Below, one piece after another: positions 1 through 5,205 of a stretch of DNA of 10,076 bases. The first letter of the stretch is position 1; every line of letters starts with the position of its first letter. Source of the stretch: Baffinella frigidus (lineage: Eukaryota > Cryptophyceae > Cryptomonadales > Baffinellaceae); assembly GCA_026770585.1 (NCBI GenBank), contig MU646956.1, positions 48,944 to 59,019 on the forward strand, written 5' to 3'. A program made the position numbers and the translations under genes. The notes under the pieces were generated by a model. It ran no database searches. It was not told the DNA's origin and saw nothing but the letters and a program-made list of their open reading frames with translations.

Positions 1-119
1 GGTTTCGAGTTTCGGATTTCAGGTTTCGGATTTCGGGTTTCGAGTTTCGGTTTTCGGGTATCGGGTTTCGGGTTTCGGGTTTCGAGTTTCGGGTTTCGGG
101 TTTCGGGTTCCGAGTTGGG
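1..119 (+). repeat. Degenerate TTTCGGG heptamer array
   Basis: About sixteen heptamers of the form GGGTTTC, with variants GAGTTTC, GGATTTC and GGTATCG. This is the telomere-type heptamer with A replaced by C. Unlike CCCTAAA, the complementary CCCGAAA repeat has no stop codon in any frame, so it reads through as PETRNPK-like peptide. It directly follows the YMGTWLRATRG exon remnant on the minus strand. Confidence 0.9.
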
Positions 120-185
120 AAAGCTGCCTCGAGTCGCTCGCAGCCACGTGCCCATGTACAGCGCGAGTTTCCTCCAGAGCTGCCC
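117..185 (-). pseudogene. YMVTWL-type exon remnant, copy 1
   Basis: The minus strand reads GQLWRKLALYMGTWLRATRG then SFP before running into CCCGAAA repeats. It is a diverged copy of the exon seen best at 647-762 and 264-398: the core xLxRKLAxYMxTWLxxTRG is kept in frame. The upstream part is replaced by the palindromic CCGTAGG element, so this copy is truncated. The function of the family is not recognised; the segment is basic and predicted helical. Confidence 0.5.
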
Positions 186-262
186 GAGTTTCCGTTACCT
201 TATCCGTAGGAACCCCCCTATGGCCCTACGGGTTTCCTACCGTAGGACCCCAGGTCTTATCG
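186..262 (+). repeat. Palindromic CCGTAGG element, copy 1
   Basis: Contains TTACCTTATCCGTAGG, then CCCTACGG and CCTACCGTAGG, the same layout as the copies at 8132, 8481, 8675 and 9063. The sequence after it (GTCTTATCGCTTAGGCG and on to about 298) matches the reverse complement of 8810-8860, so the same junction exists at both ends of the window in opposite orientations. Possibly a small non-autonomous transposon. Confidence 0.7.
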
Positions 263-263
263 C

Positions 264-398
264 TTAGGCGTTATTCAAAATCCCTTTGAAGTCCGCTGTG
301 TGGTTGGGGAATCTGCCTCGGGTTGCTTGCAGCCACGTGACCATGTACTGCGCGAGTTTTCTCTGGAGCTGCCTCTGTAGCCGCTTGGCCTTTGCACA
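264..398 (-). pseudogene. YMVTWL-type exon, copy 2, open to a TAA stop
   Basis: Forty-four codons then TAA. It reads CAKAKRLQRQLQRKLAQYMV, then TWLQATRGRFPNHTADFKGI, then LNNA and stop. Compared with the copy at 647-762, AGG-CTG becomes CGG-CTA and AGG becomes AGA, which are synonymous, so this frame has been under protein-level constraint. The HTADFKGI tail is the same peptide encoded on the + strand at about 8431, 8621 and 9003 (HTADFEGIFGQEMP). The 5' side is cut by the palindromic element at 400. No known domain is recognised; the sequence is basic and helix-forming. Confidence 0.55.
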
Positions 399-399
399 G

Positions 400-446
400 C
401 CCTATGCCCCTACGGATCGCCTACCGTAGGGACCGATGCATTATCC
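400..446 (+). repeat. Palindromic CCGTAGG element, copy 2 (half)
   Basis: CCTATGCCCCTACGGATCGCCTACCGTAGGG-type sequence corresponds to the right half of the element. The left ATCCGTAGGG arm is missing. It abuts the exon remnant at 264-398. Confidence 0.6.
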
Positions 447-531
447 CCTTATGGTGTATTGTATTATCCACGTCCGGGGATTCTGGGTGGATTCTGGTGG
501 CAAATCTCCTCGTAGTGTGCTGTGGTGTAGG

Positions 532-577
532 GTTTAGGGAATCTGCCCCGGGCTGCTTCCAGCCACGTGACCATGTA
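532..577 (-). pseudogene. YMVTWL-type exon remnant, copy 3, with heptamer insertion
   Basis: The minus strand reads YMVTWLEAARGRFPKP and is preceded directly by an in-frame TAA (578-580). After GGCAGATTCCC it continues TAAACCCTA and then CACCACAGC, whereas copy 2 has GGCAGATTCCCC then AACCACACAGC. A telomere-type heptamer has therefore appeared inside a formerly continuous coding stretch. The remaining sequence around it (447-531 and 590-645) shows nothing I can identify. Confidence 0.45.
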
Positions 578-646
578 TTAACAGATGACTCTCAGAGTTG
601 GGTTTGCAGGTCGGGAGTTGGGTTTGCAGGGTTCAAGGCTCAGGGG

Positions 647-762
647 TTAGGGTTTGCCTTGGGTCGATTTCAGCCACGTGACCATGTACTGCGCGAGTTT
701 CCTCTGGAGCTGCCTCTGCAGCCTCTTGGCCTTTGCTGCCTCGTTCAGCGAGCCCATCACTC
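647..762 (-). CDS. YMVTWL-type exon, copy 4 (best preserved)
   Basis: Begins after the acceptor-like AAGCAG (AG at 763-764) with two bases, then reads VMGSLNEAAKAKRLQRQLQR, KLAQYMVTWLKSTQGKP and TAA, where the TAA lies in a CCCTAA heptamer. It is 37 codons, strongly basic and amphipathic. The two sister copies at 865 and 1123 share the same CAG acceptor followed by GAGTGATGGGCTCGC or GGGTGGTGGGCTCGC. The frame is supported because position 2 is ATG in two copies and GTG in the third, with GSLNE unchanged; M is therefore probably internal and not a start. Product unknown. It could be a terminal exon or a decayed internal one. Confidence 0.5.
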
Positions 763-832
763 CTGCTTCGCGTGTAGGGTTCAGACGTTCATTCACCGAA
801 ATTTGGGGGGTAGGGTTTCGGGTTTCGGGTGG

Positions 833-865
833 CCTTCGCTGCCTCGTTCAGCGAGCCCATCACTC
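833..865 (-). pseudogene. GSLNE exon fragment, copy 5
   Basis: After CCCCAG (AG at 866-867) the minus strand reads VMGSLNEAAKAT and then runs into degenerate CCCGAAA/CCCTACC heptamers, with a TGA soon after. It duplicates the first twelve codons of the exon at 647-762. Confidence 0.45.
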
Positions 866-977
866 CTGGGGCGAGAGTTTAGAGGTTAGAGGAGAGGGTA
901 TAGGAGAAAAGACTTGTAGTAATCTCACTCTGAGAGTGACCTGTTATCTCTCTCTCTCATTGTAGAGGTTTTAGGGT

Positions 978-1123
978 TTAGGCTATGGAGCTGCTTCTGG
1001 CCTTTGCTGCTTCGCCACGCAAGGCCCTTCCAGGGCTATCTAGTGCTCGTTCTTGGAGCCATTGGGACATCTTTGGAGCCGTTTTCTTCTGAAAATTCAT
1101 TTCGTTGAGCGAGCCCACCACCC
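978..1123 (-). CDS. GSLNE-type exon, copy 6 with a longer middle
   Basis: Acceptor-like CACAAAGCAG (AG at 1124-1125), then two bases and 47 codons to a TAA formed by CCTAAACCC. It starts VVGSLNE, continues MNFQKKTAPKMSQWLQERAL and DSPGRALRGE, and ends AAKARSSSIA. Relative to copy 4 it has about 30 extra residues between GSLNE and EAAKA, so one of the two has gained or lost an internal segment. Basic and hydrophilic, no recognised domain. A stop provided by the telomeric heptamer recurs here as in copy 4. Confidence 0.45.
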
Positions 1124-1163
1124 CTGCTTTGTGGTTAGGGTTTTGCTGTCCCTCGACTGCAAA

Positions 1164-1288
1164 ATCAGGATAGCTGTGCGCACGTGTCCCCTCTTCGGCC
1201 ACCAGAAATCCCCAAAAGACCTCAAAGACGCGAACAATGACTTTGCGATGCACCCCAAAGTCTCAGTGCTGTTGATTTGTTCAGACCA
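1164..1288 (-). CDS. Possible exon upstream of copy 6
   Basis: An acceptor-like TGAGTCCTGCAG (AG at 1289-1290) precedes an open minus-strand stretch reading WSEQINSTETLGCIAKSLFA and then SLRSFGDFWWPKRGHVRTAI. A second frame (RKVIVRVFEVFWGFLV) is also open and the donor is not clear; GTGCGC and GTGGCC are candidates. There is no sister copy to test the frame, so this is only a suggestion. Confidence 0.25.
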
Positions 1289-1353
1289 CTGCAGGACTCA
1301 TCCTCCGAGATTTACTTTGCTCGCCAACGGAAAAATCCTGCCCTAAAACGGAC

Positions 1354-1388
1354 AAACCCTGCCCTAAACCCTAAACCCTAAACCCTGG
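1354..1388 (-). repeat. Short CCCTAAA array, G-strand on minus
   Basis: Three to four near-perfect CCCTAAA units on the + strand. This is opposite to the prevailing orientation in the window, where TTTAGGG is on +. It is followed at 1430-1480 by TTTAGGG-like sequence on +, giving a local head-to-head arrangement. Confidence 0.8.
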
Positions 1389-1492
1389 TTCAGCGAACCC
1401 TCGAGCGGCTCGCTTCCCGTCTCGCGTTTGGAGTTTGGGGTTTAGGGTTAGGGGAGTTTGGGTGTAGGGTTCATAACTTGGGGGTTACGGAC

Positions 1493-1565
1493 CTGAAATG
1501 CCGCCGACGTTTGTGAAGAGGATGTCGAGCGTGAGGCGCATGCAGATCGCCTCGTCCCTTTTTAC
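1493..1565 (-). CDS. Orphan exon, VKRDEAICMRLTLDILFTNV
   Basis: The island is flanked by CCCTGAACACAG (acceptor AG at 1566-1567) and TTTCAG followed by GTCCGT (donor at 1492-1491). It reads VKRDEAICMRLTLDILFTNV then GGIS and leaves one base (73 nt, 24 codons + 1). One frame is closed by TAA and another is open but basic and low-complexity; the chosen frame has a balanced, globular composition. No duplicate copy is present in the window. Family not recognised. Introns on both sides are degenerate telomeric heptamers. Confidence 0.5.
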
Positions 1566-1575
1566 CTGTGTTCAG

Positions 1576-1752
1576 GGTTCGGGGTTGGGGTGTTGGGGTG
1601 TTTGGGATTTTGGGGTGAGGGGTTTGGGTGTTGGGGTGTTTGGGATTTTGGGGTGAGAGGTTTGGGGTTTGGGGTGTAGGGTGTGGGGTGTGGGGTGCAG
1701 GGTGTAGGGTGTGGGGTGTGGGGTGTGGTGTTTGGGGTTTAGTGTTAAGGGC
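1576..1752 (+). repeat. G-rich heptamer-derived block (TGTGGGG, TGTTGGGG)
   Basis: Begins with a 38-bp tandem duplication (TGTTGGGGTG at 1591 and again at 1629) and passes into TGTGGGG/TGTAGGG/TGCAGGG heptamers at about 1670-1730. No stop-free reading with normal protein composition is present. Confidence 0.75.
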
Positions 1753-1780
1753 CCAGGTTGGAGTTTAGGGCTCAACGCAC

Positions 1781-1841
1781 TTGCCGGTGATTTTTCGTTT
1801 TTGTAAGGTTGCCAGTCCGTTTTCGCCACACACGGGTGAAA
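1781..1841 (-). CDS. Possible exon between TGATCAG acceptor and GTGCGT donor
   Basis: The minus strand has CTGTGATCAG (AG at 1842-1843), then 61 nt, then GTGCGT (1780-1775). Two frames are open: FTRVWRKRTGNLTKTKNHRQ after one base, or HPCVAKTDWQPYKNEKSPA. The first ends in TKNH, reminiscent of the TKNHSR exons at 3042-3328, but I cannot decide between them. It lies between the G-rich block at 1576 and the satellite at 1856. Confidence 0.3.
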
Positions 1842-1855
1842 CTGATCACAGATCA

Positions 1856-2935
1856 GCTCACCCTAAACCCCAGCTACAGCCTAAACCCCAGCTCCAAACC
1901 CCAAACCTTAAACCCCCGAACCCGAATCCCCACGCCCCAAGCCCTGGACCCCAAAACACAAACCCCAGCCAGCACTCACCCGCCATCGACCGAAGGAAAG
2001 GGGCCCGAGTGTGGAACCCCCCAACCCAACCCCAAACCTTAACCCCCCAATCCCCACACCCCAAACCCTGGACGCTAAAACATACACCATACAATTTATG
2101 TTTTGTGCGGGGATTACGCCTTAGGGTTTAAAGCGCTCACCCGCCATCGTTCGAAAAAAAGGGGCCCGAGCATGGACACCTCCCCCAACCTCCAAACCTT
2201 AGAACCCAAGCCCCAATCCCCACATCCCAAACCCTGGACCCCAAAACCATACACCATACAATATAGGTTTGTGCGGGGATTAGGGTTTGGGGCTTTAAGT
2301 GCATACCCGCCATCGGCCGAAAGAAAGGGACAGGAGCCCCCGTGCCACCCCACCCATGCACCATCCTGCAATGCCTCTCCGTGTCGTGGGCCAGGCTCGA
2401 GTGCGAATCATCGCTGCTGACGCTTAACCCCAAACCCTCAAACGATAGCCCCCAAACCCTAATCCCTGACCTCCAAAGCCTGGACCCCGAAACATGAGCC
2501 CTAGCCCTGAACCCCAAACCATAAGGCCGTGCCGTACCCGCCATCGACCGAAGGAAAGGGGCCCGAACGTGGACACCTCCTCCAACCACCAAACCTTAGA
2601 CCCCAAACCCCAACCCACGCACCACAACCCTGGACGCCAAAACATACACCAAACGATTTTTGTTTTGTGCGGGGATTAGGGTTTGAGGTTTGAAGCGCCT
2701 ACCCGCCATCGACCGAAGGAAAGGGGCCCGAGCGTGGAACCCCCCGACCCAACCCCAAACCTTAACCCCCCAATCCCCACACCCCAAACCCTGGACTGCA
2801 AAACATACAATACACGATTTATGTTTTGTGCGGGGATTAGGGTTTGCGGTTTGAAGCGCTTACCCGCCATCGACCGAAGGAAAGGGGCCCAAGCGTGGAC
2901 ACCCCATTCCCGCCCCACCCATGCGCCATCCTGGT
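1856..2935 (-). repeat. ~160-bp satellite, six units, each with an exon-like core
   Basis: The core CGCCATCG starts at 1981, 2142, 2308, 2539, 2704 and 2865, giving spacings of 161, 166, 231, 165 and 161; the long one carries about 65 extra bases near 2370-2430. Each unit has a C-rich half (CCCCAAACC-like on +), an A/T-rich stretch near CATACACCATACAAT, and a GTGCGGGGATTAGGGTTT stretch. On the minus strand every unit contains a GCCCCTTTCCTTCGGTCGAT-type core followed by GGCGG and a GT. The core encodes APF(L/F)R(S/T/P)MAG. The six candidate donors are GTGAG, GTGAG, GTATG, GTACG, GTAGG and GTAAG. Confidence 0.8.
2864..2930 (-). CDS. APFLRSMAG exon in the last satellite unit
   Basis: The exon starts after CCCTGAACCAG (AG at 2931-2932) and ends before GTAAGC (2863 downward), 67 nt. 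It reads DGAWVGREWGVHAWAPFLRS then MAG with one base of G left. The intron beyond is about 65-70 nt and ends TATGTTTTGCAG near 2798, a textbook-looking acceptor, before the next unit's exon. Sister units encode GGFHARAPFLRSMAG (ending 2703), GGVHVRAPFLRSMAG (ending 2538) and a GGVHARAPFFRTMAG form (ending 2141). Differences such as TTC/TTT and CGG/CGA are synonymous. Product unknown. Confidence 0.4.
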
Positions 2936-3037
2936 TCAGGGTTTGGGGTTTAGGGTTTGGGGTTTAGGGTTTGGGGTTTGGGGTTGGGGTTTGGGGTTTG
3001 GGGTCTAGGGTTTGGGGTTTAGGGTTAAGGGGGATTG
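2936..3037 (+). repeat. TTTGGGG / TTTAGGG heptamer array
   Basis: About fourteen heptamers, mainly GGTTTGG and GGTTTAG, with TCTAGGG and TTAAGGG variants. It lies between the APFLRSMAG exon (acceptor side) and the first TKNHSR exon end, so on the minus strand it would be intron. Confidence 0.9.
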
Positions 3038-3041
3038 TTAC

Positions 3042-3059
3042 CTGCTGTGGTTCTTGGTT
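3042..3059 (-). pseudogene. TKNHSR exon end, copy 1
   Basis: Minus strand ACCAAGAACCACAGCAG followed by GTAACA, immediately preceded by CCTAAA. Only the last six codons of the TKNHSR exon remain; the upstream part is heptamer sequence. Confidence 0.4.
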
Positions 3060-3096
3060 TAGGGTTTAGGATCGAGGGTTTCAAAGGGCTTCTGAC

Positions 3097-3146
3097 CTGG
3101 AATGGTTCTTGGTGCGGTTATAGTATAGCTCTGCTTGAGTTTTATT
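3097..3146 (-). CDS. TKNHSR exon, copy 2
   Basis: After GACGAGCCAG (AG at 3147-3148) the minus strand reads NKTQAELYYNRTKNHS plus two bases AG, then GTCAGA. Length 50 nt, phase 0 in and 2 out, the same phases as the copy at 3276-3328. The end is CAT-TCC-AG where the sister has CAC-AGC-AG: H is kept by a third-base change, and Ser is kept although two bases of its codon differ. That is good support for this frame. The frame is also open further upstream, so the 5' boundary is uncertain. Confidence 0.45.
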
Positions 3147-3203
3147 CTGGCTCGTCCTCGAAAGCATTTCAGAGCAGAAATCCAGTACAAGGGGGCTCGT
3201 AAC

Positions 3204-3219
3204 CTGCTGTAGTTCTTGT
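3204..3219 (-). pseudogene. TKNHSR exon end, copy 3
   Basis: Minus strand AACAAGAACTACAGCAG followed by GTTACG, preceded by CCCTAAA. It encodes NKNYSR. Truncated like copy 1. Confidence 0.35.
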
Positions 3220-3275
3220 TTTAGGGTTTAGGGTCAAGGGTTTAAAGGGTTTAGGGTTTAGGGTTTGGGATTAAC

Positions 3276-3328
3276 CTGCTGTGGTTCTTGGTGCAGTGCC
3301 ACCAGATCATCGACATCTTCCGAAGCAC
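3276..3328 (-). CDS. TKNHSR exon, copy 4 (longest clear boundaries)
   Basis: Starts after CCTTAACCCCTAACCCCAG (AG at 3329-3330) and ends before GTTAAT (3275 downward), 53 nt: VLRKMSMIWWHCTKNHS plus two bases. Phase in is 0, which is compatible with the phase-0 end of the WQEAAELFE cassette located upstream on the minus strand. An alternative open frame reads ASEDVDDLVALHQEPQQ; I prefer the first because sister copies conserve TKNHS through synonymous codons. Product not recognised. Confidence 0.45.
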
Positions 3329-3336
3329 CTGGGGTT

Positions 3337-3500
3337 AGGGGTTAAGGTTCAGGCCTTAGGGTTTAGGGTTTAGGGTTTAGGGTTTAGGGATGAGCGGTTA
3401 GGAATTGGTTTAGGGTTTAGGGTTTAGAGTTTATGCATTTTCGGGTTTAGGGTCTAGGGTTTAGGGTTCAAGGGTTTGAGGGTTGCGGGTTTAGGGGTGG
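3337..3500 (+). repeat. TTTAGGG array with degenerate flanks
   Basis: Four perfect TTTAGGG units at about 3358-3388 and further runs at 3410-3430 and 3445-3497, with TTCAAGGG and GAGGGTTGCGGG interruptions. On the minus strand this follows the donor at 3511 (GTGACT) and precedes the acceptor at 3329, so it would be one intron of about 180 nt. Confidence 0.85.
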
Positions 3501-3511
3501 AGAGGAGTCAC

Positions 3512-3586
3512 CTGTTCGAGTGAGAGAGGGACAGCGTCTGGGAGGTGCAAAAACTCTTCAAACACCTCCACGGCCTCTTGCCACAT
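3512..3586 (-). CDS. WQEAAELFE cassette exon, copy 1
   Basis: Reads MWQEAVEVFEEFLHLPDAVP then LSLEQ and ends CAG before GTGACT (3511 downward). The 5' part of the cassette (ARLEL and its acceptor) is replaced by CCGAAA/CCGTTTT-type repeats at 3587-3665, which stay open in this frame. It is therefore either a decayed copy or a copy whose exon has been extended into repeat. Confidence 0.45.
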
Positions 3587-3680
3587 TTCGGTTTTCGTTT
3601 TCCGTTTTTCCGTTTTTTCGTTTTTTTTGTTGCCGGGTTTCGGTTTTCGGGTTTCGGGTTTCGGATTTCGGGGTTTTATT
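3587..3680 (+). repeat. TTTCGGG/TTTTCCG degenerate repeat
   Basis: Runs of TTTCGGG, TTTTCG and TTTTTCCG. On the minus strand they read PRNPKPETRKPKP-like and KTEKRKTKTE-like peptide without stops, which links two cassette copies into one long but probably artificial ORF. Confidence 0.8.
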
Positions 3681-3695
3681 GTACAGGTGATGCAC

Positions 3696-3764
3696 TTATT
3701 CGAGGGTGAGAGGGACGGCTTGTGGGAGGTGGGAAGACCCTTCGAACAGCTCCGCGGCTTCCAG
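3696..3764 (-). pseudogene. WQEAAELFE cassette exon, copy 2, with stop at the junction
   Basis: Reads LEAAELFEGSSHLPQAVPLT then LE followed by TAA (3696-3698) where sister copies have CAG. The base change falls on the last codon before the GT (GTGCAT), so the copy either ends translation at its own 3' splice boundary or is dead. The upstream ARLELWQ part and acceptor are not recognisable. Confidence 0.5.
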
Positions 3765-3899
3765 GTTTCACGTTCAACGAAAATTACTACACGATTGGAC
3801 CATACTAGTAATAGTAAAGAATTCGTGTAGTGACTTTCGTTGGAAATACCTGAAGTAGTACATTCTCTGAGATAAGACTTGAGGGTAGAGATGGCGTAC

Positions 3900-3993
3900 T
3901 TGTTCGAGGGTGAGAGGGACGGCGTCTGGAAAGTGGGATGACTCTTCAAAAAGCTCCGCGGCTTCTTGCCATAACTCCAGCCTCCCCATAACA
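3900..3993 (-). CDS. WQEAAELFE cassette exon, copy 3 (intact)
   Basis: Starts after GGATATAG (AG at 3994-3995), one base, then VMGRLELWQEAAELFEESSH and FPDAVPLTLEQ, ending CAA before GTACGC. Length 94 nt. Compared with copy 5 there are about eleven codon differences in the shared part, and about eight are synonymous (GAA/GAG, CTT/CTG, TTT/TTC, TCA/TCC, ACC/ACA, CAA/CAG and others). That pattern shows past selection on this protein frame. The segment is acidic and helical and faintly recalls helical-repeat proteins, but I do not assign it to a family. Confidence 0.6.
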
Positions 3994-4080
3994 CTATATC
4001 CTTGGGGCAAAGCGTTGATGGGTCCATGATGGGAAATACGGTTCTGGAGCCCCAAACACCAAACAGGTTATGGTAAGATA

Positions 4081-4150
4081 GGAAATAGGGTTCCGGAGAA
4101 AATGGGAAATAGGGTTCCGGAGAACATGGGAAATAGGGTTCCGGAAAAAA
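4081..4150 (+). repeat. 24-bp tandem repeat, three units
   Basis: GGAAATAGGGTTCCGGAGAA begins at 4081, 4105 and 4129, the last unit being partial; a more diverged relative (GGGAAATACGGTTCTGG) lies at 4030. On the minus strand it reads PEPYFPCS/PEPYFPFS. It sits between cassette copies 3 and 4, so it is probably intronic. Confidence 0.85.
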
Positions 4151-4151
4151 C

Positions 4152-4217
4152 CTTTTCCAGGGTGAGAGGCACGGCTTCTGGAAAATGCGAAGACTCTTCA
4201 AACAGCTCCGCGGGTTT
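4152..4217 (-). pseudogene. WQEAAELFE cassette exon, copy 4 (5' part degraded)
   Basis: Reads KPAELFEESSHFPEAVPLTL then EK before GTTTTT. Relative to copy 3, CTG/CTT, TCT/TCA, TCG/TCC, CAT/CAC, GTG/GTC and CTG/CTC are synonymous, and the last codon is AAG in place of CAA. The 5' part merges into GGGTTTCAGGTTTC repeats, so the ARLELWQ segment is lost. Confidence 0.5.
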
Positions 4218-4278
4218 CAGGTTTCTAGGATCTAGGTTTCGGGTTTATCGTAGGATCTAGGTTTCGGGTTTATCGTAC

Positions 4279-4375
4279 CTGTTCGAGTGTGAGAGGGACG
4301 GTTTCTGGGAAGTGGGAGGACTTCTCGAACAGCTCCGCGGCCTCTTGCCATAACTCCAGCCTCGCCATCGGAGGC
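4279..4375 (-). CDS. WQEAAELFE cassette exon, copy 5 (intact)
   Basis: Starts after CCCGAAACAG (AG at 4376-4377), one base, then PPMARLELWQEAAELFEKSS and HFPETVPLTLEQ, ending CAG before GTACGA. Length 97 nt, phase 2 in and 0 out. The acceptor and PPMAR start are shared with copy 6. Because exon length is not a multiple of three, two copies cannot be joined in tandem without a frameshift, so copies would have to be alternatives. Phase 2 entry matches the phase 2 exit of the exon at 5443-5535. Role unknown. Confidence 0.6.
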
Positions 4376-4408
4376 CTGTTTCGGGAATCCGTTTTGTTTT
4401 AAATATAA

Positions 4409-4494
4409 GGCCTCATATTAAACGAGCTTCCCTCAGTTAGTTAAGGACTGCTTCAAGTCAATCAATCAGATTTCAAGTGAATTAATATGAGGCC
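4409..4494. repeat. Inverted repeat GGCCTCATATTAA / TTAATATGAGGCC
   Basis: Thirteen-base perfect inverted arms at 4409-4421 and 4482-4494 enclose 60 bases; GTGAATTAAT recurs at 4477 and 4507, and ATGAGGCCTCAT (about 4533) is a perfect 12-bp palindrome. It lies in the intron between cassette copies 6 and 5. Unusually AT-rich compared with its surroundings; perhaps a decayed foldback element. Confidence 0.7.
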
Positions 4495-4575
4495 TCGAGG
4501 CCTCACGTGAATTAATCAGAGCCCTCTTCGATATGAGGCCTCATGAGGAGGTGGAGGATTTGTGTGAAGGGTTCC

Positions 4576-4821
4576 TTAGTATGACTGTGAAGGGGGATTC
4601 TCGAACAGCTCCGAGGCGTCTCGCCAAAACATTAACCTTCATAGGCTAACGGCCTGAAAATGGGGTAGTTAGGCATACGGCATTGCCTAGGACCTCCTAC
4701 CGTAGGCCGAGGGATCCTAGGACCAAAAAGTCTCGGCCTACGGTAGGAGGTCCTAGGCAATGCCGTAGGCCTAACTACCCCATTTTCAGGCCGTTACCCT
4801 ATTAACCTCGCCATGGGAGGC
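4576..4821 (-). pseudogene. WQEAAELFE cassette exon, copy 6, split by a palindromic element
   Basis: The exon starts after CTGAAACAG (AG at 4822-4823) with PPMARL. It is interrupted by the element at 4639-4800 and resumes as MFWRDASELFENPPSQSY before TAA (4576-4578). If the element and one copy of the 8-bp duplication ATTAACCT are discounted, the flanks align with copy 5 base for base without any gap across the site (MARL-MFWRDA against MARL-ELWQEA). The downstream part after ELFEN is also diverged, so the copy was probably already decaying. Confidence 0.6.
4639..4800. mobile_element. 162-bp palindromic MITE with 8-bp target duplication
   Basis: The arms 4647-4710 and 4732-4796 are inverted complements with one or two differences, leaving a loop of about 21 bases around GGATCCTAGGACCAAAAAGT. 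The ends read AGGCTAACGGCC on the left and, as complement, AGGGTAACGGCC on the right. It is flanked by ATTAACCT at 4631-4638 and 4801-4808. An 8-bp duplication is typical of hAT-type transposons, although the terminal bases are ambiguous by about four. No coding capacity. The inner arm shares CCTACGGTAGG with the palindromic elements at 8132-9135. Confidence 0.85.
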
Positions 4822-4965
4822 CTGTTTCAGGGTTTGTGGCTCAGGTTTCGGGGCCACAAGTTGACGGTCCTGATGCTAAATGTCAACGTTCGACACTGTT
4901 TCACTGTTTTCGCGGACAATAGATGCGAAACCCGTTCTCAAGAAAAAGAAAAAGAGCCTCTCAAC

Positions 4966-5006
4966 CTGCGAAAGATTTCATCCGGACGCTCAAAGCGCCC
5001 GGTCCG
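4966..5006 (-). pseudogene. GRFERP exon end, copy 1, cut by a MITE
   Basis: The minus strand reads TGRFERPDEIFR plus AG before GTTGAG. It matches the end of the exon at 5443-5535 (GRFERPGEVFR, then GTCCCA), with CGC/CGA and TTT/TTC synonymous. Immediately upstream on the minus strand the sequence is replaced by the element at 5007-5143. Confidence 0.5.
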
Positions 5007-5143
5007 CACTTAGCAGCCACCGGAGGCTTCACGGATACAGTCCATCTAAACGATTTGTACTAGAATCTTATCCATTACCCTGGAATTCTAACCGCGTTTC
5101 CCCCGGATATCCGGGGGGGGAGGAACTCGGCCGCTGCTAAGTG
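5007..5143 (+). mobile_element. TIR element CACTTAGCAGC, copy 1
   Basis: Terminal inverted repeats CACTTAGCAGC and GCTGCTAAGTG are perfect over 11 bases. Near one end is the 18-base palindrome CCCCCGGATATCCGGGGG (5100-5117). A second copy at 9203-9337 is in the opposite orientation and shares TTCACGGATACAGT and CTAAACGATTTGTAC. No target duplication is visible, and the length excludes an internal transposase. Peptides read across it are not conserved as protein. Confidence 0.85.
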
Positions 5144-5205
5144 GATCTTGACGGGCAGCATTTCGACCAGAAATCTCCTTTGGGCTTCGAAGGCGATTTC
5201 AACCA

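Noticed and set aside
654-965. + strand ORF starting near MYCASFLWSCLCSLLAFAAS, resembling a signal peptide
   Set aside because: It is the antisense of the KRLQRQLQRKLAQYMVTWL exon, where the copy-to-copy differences are synonymous. The hydrophobic look comes from the complement of Lys/Gln/Leu-rich codons.
1354-1388. Telomerase RNA template (CCCTAAA)
   Set aside because: CCCTAAA copies are everywhere on the minus strand and no telomerase RNA secondary-structure or promoter feature can be seen, so a template cannot be claimed.
1572-2919. Numerous G-rich or P-rich ORFs (GLGVWG-like, NPKPQTLNP-like)
   Set aside because: They are translations of heptamer and satellite sequence with repetitive composition. 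Only the short APFLRSMAG core shows codon-aware conservation.
3491-4201. A 236-codon minus-strand ORF, the longest in the window
   Set aside because: It passes through cassette copies 2, 3 and 4 in a frame other than the conserved WQEAAELFE one, and reads the last copy in the conserved frame. Repeats without stops link them. The per-exon reading explains the synonymous substitutions; the long ORF does not.
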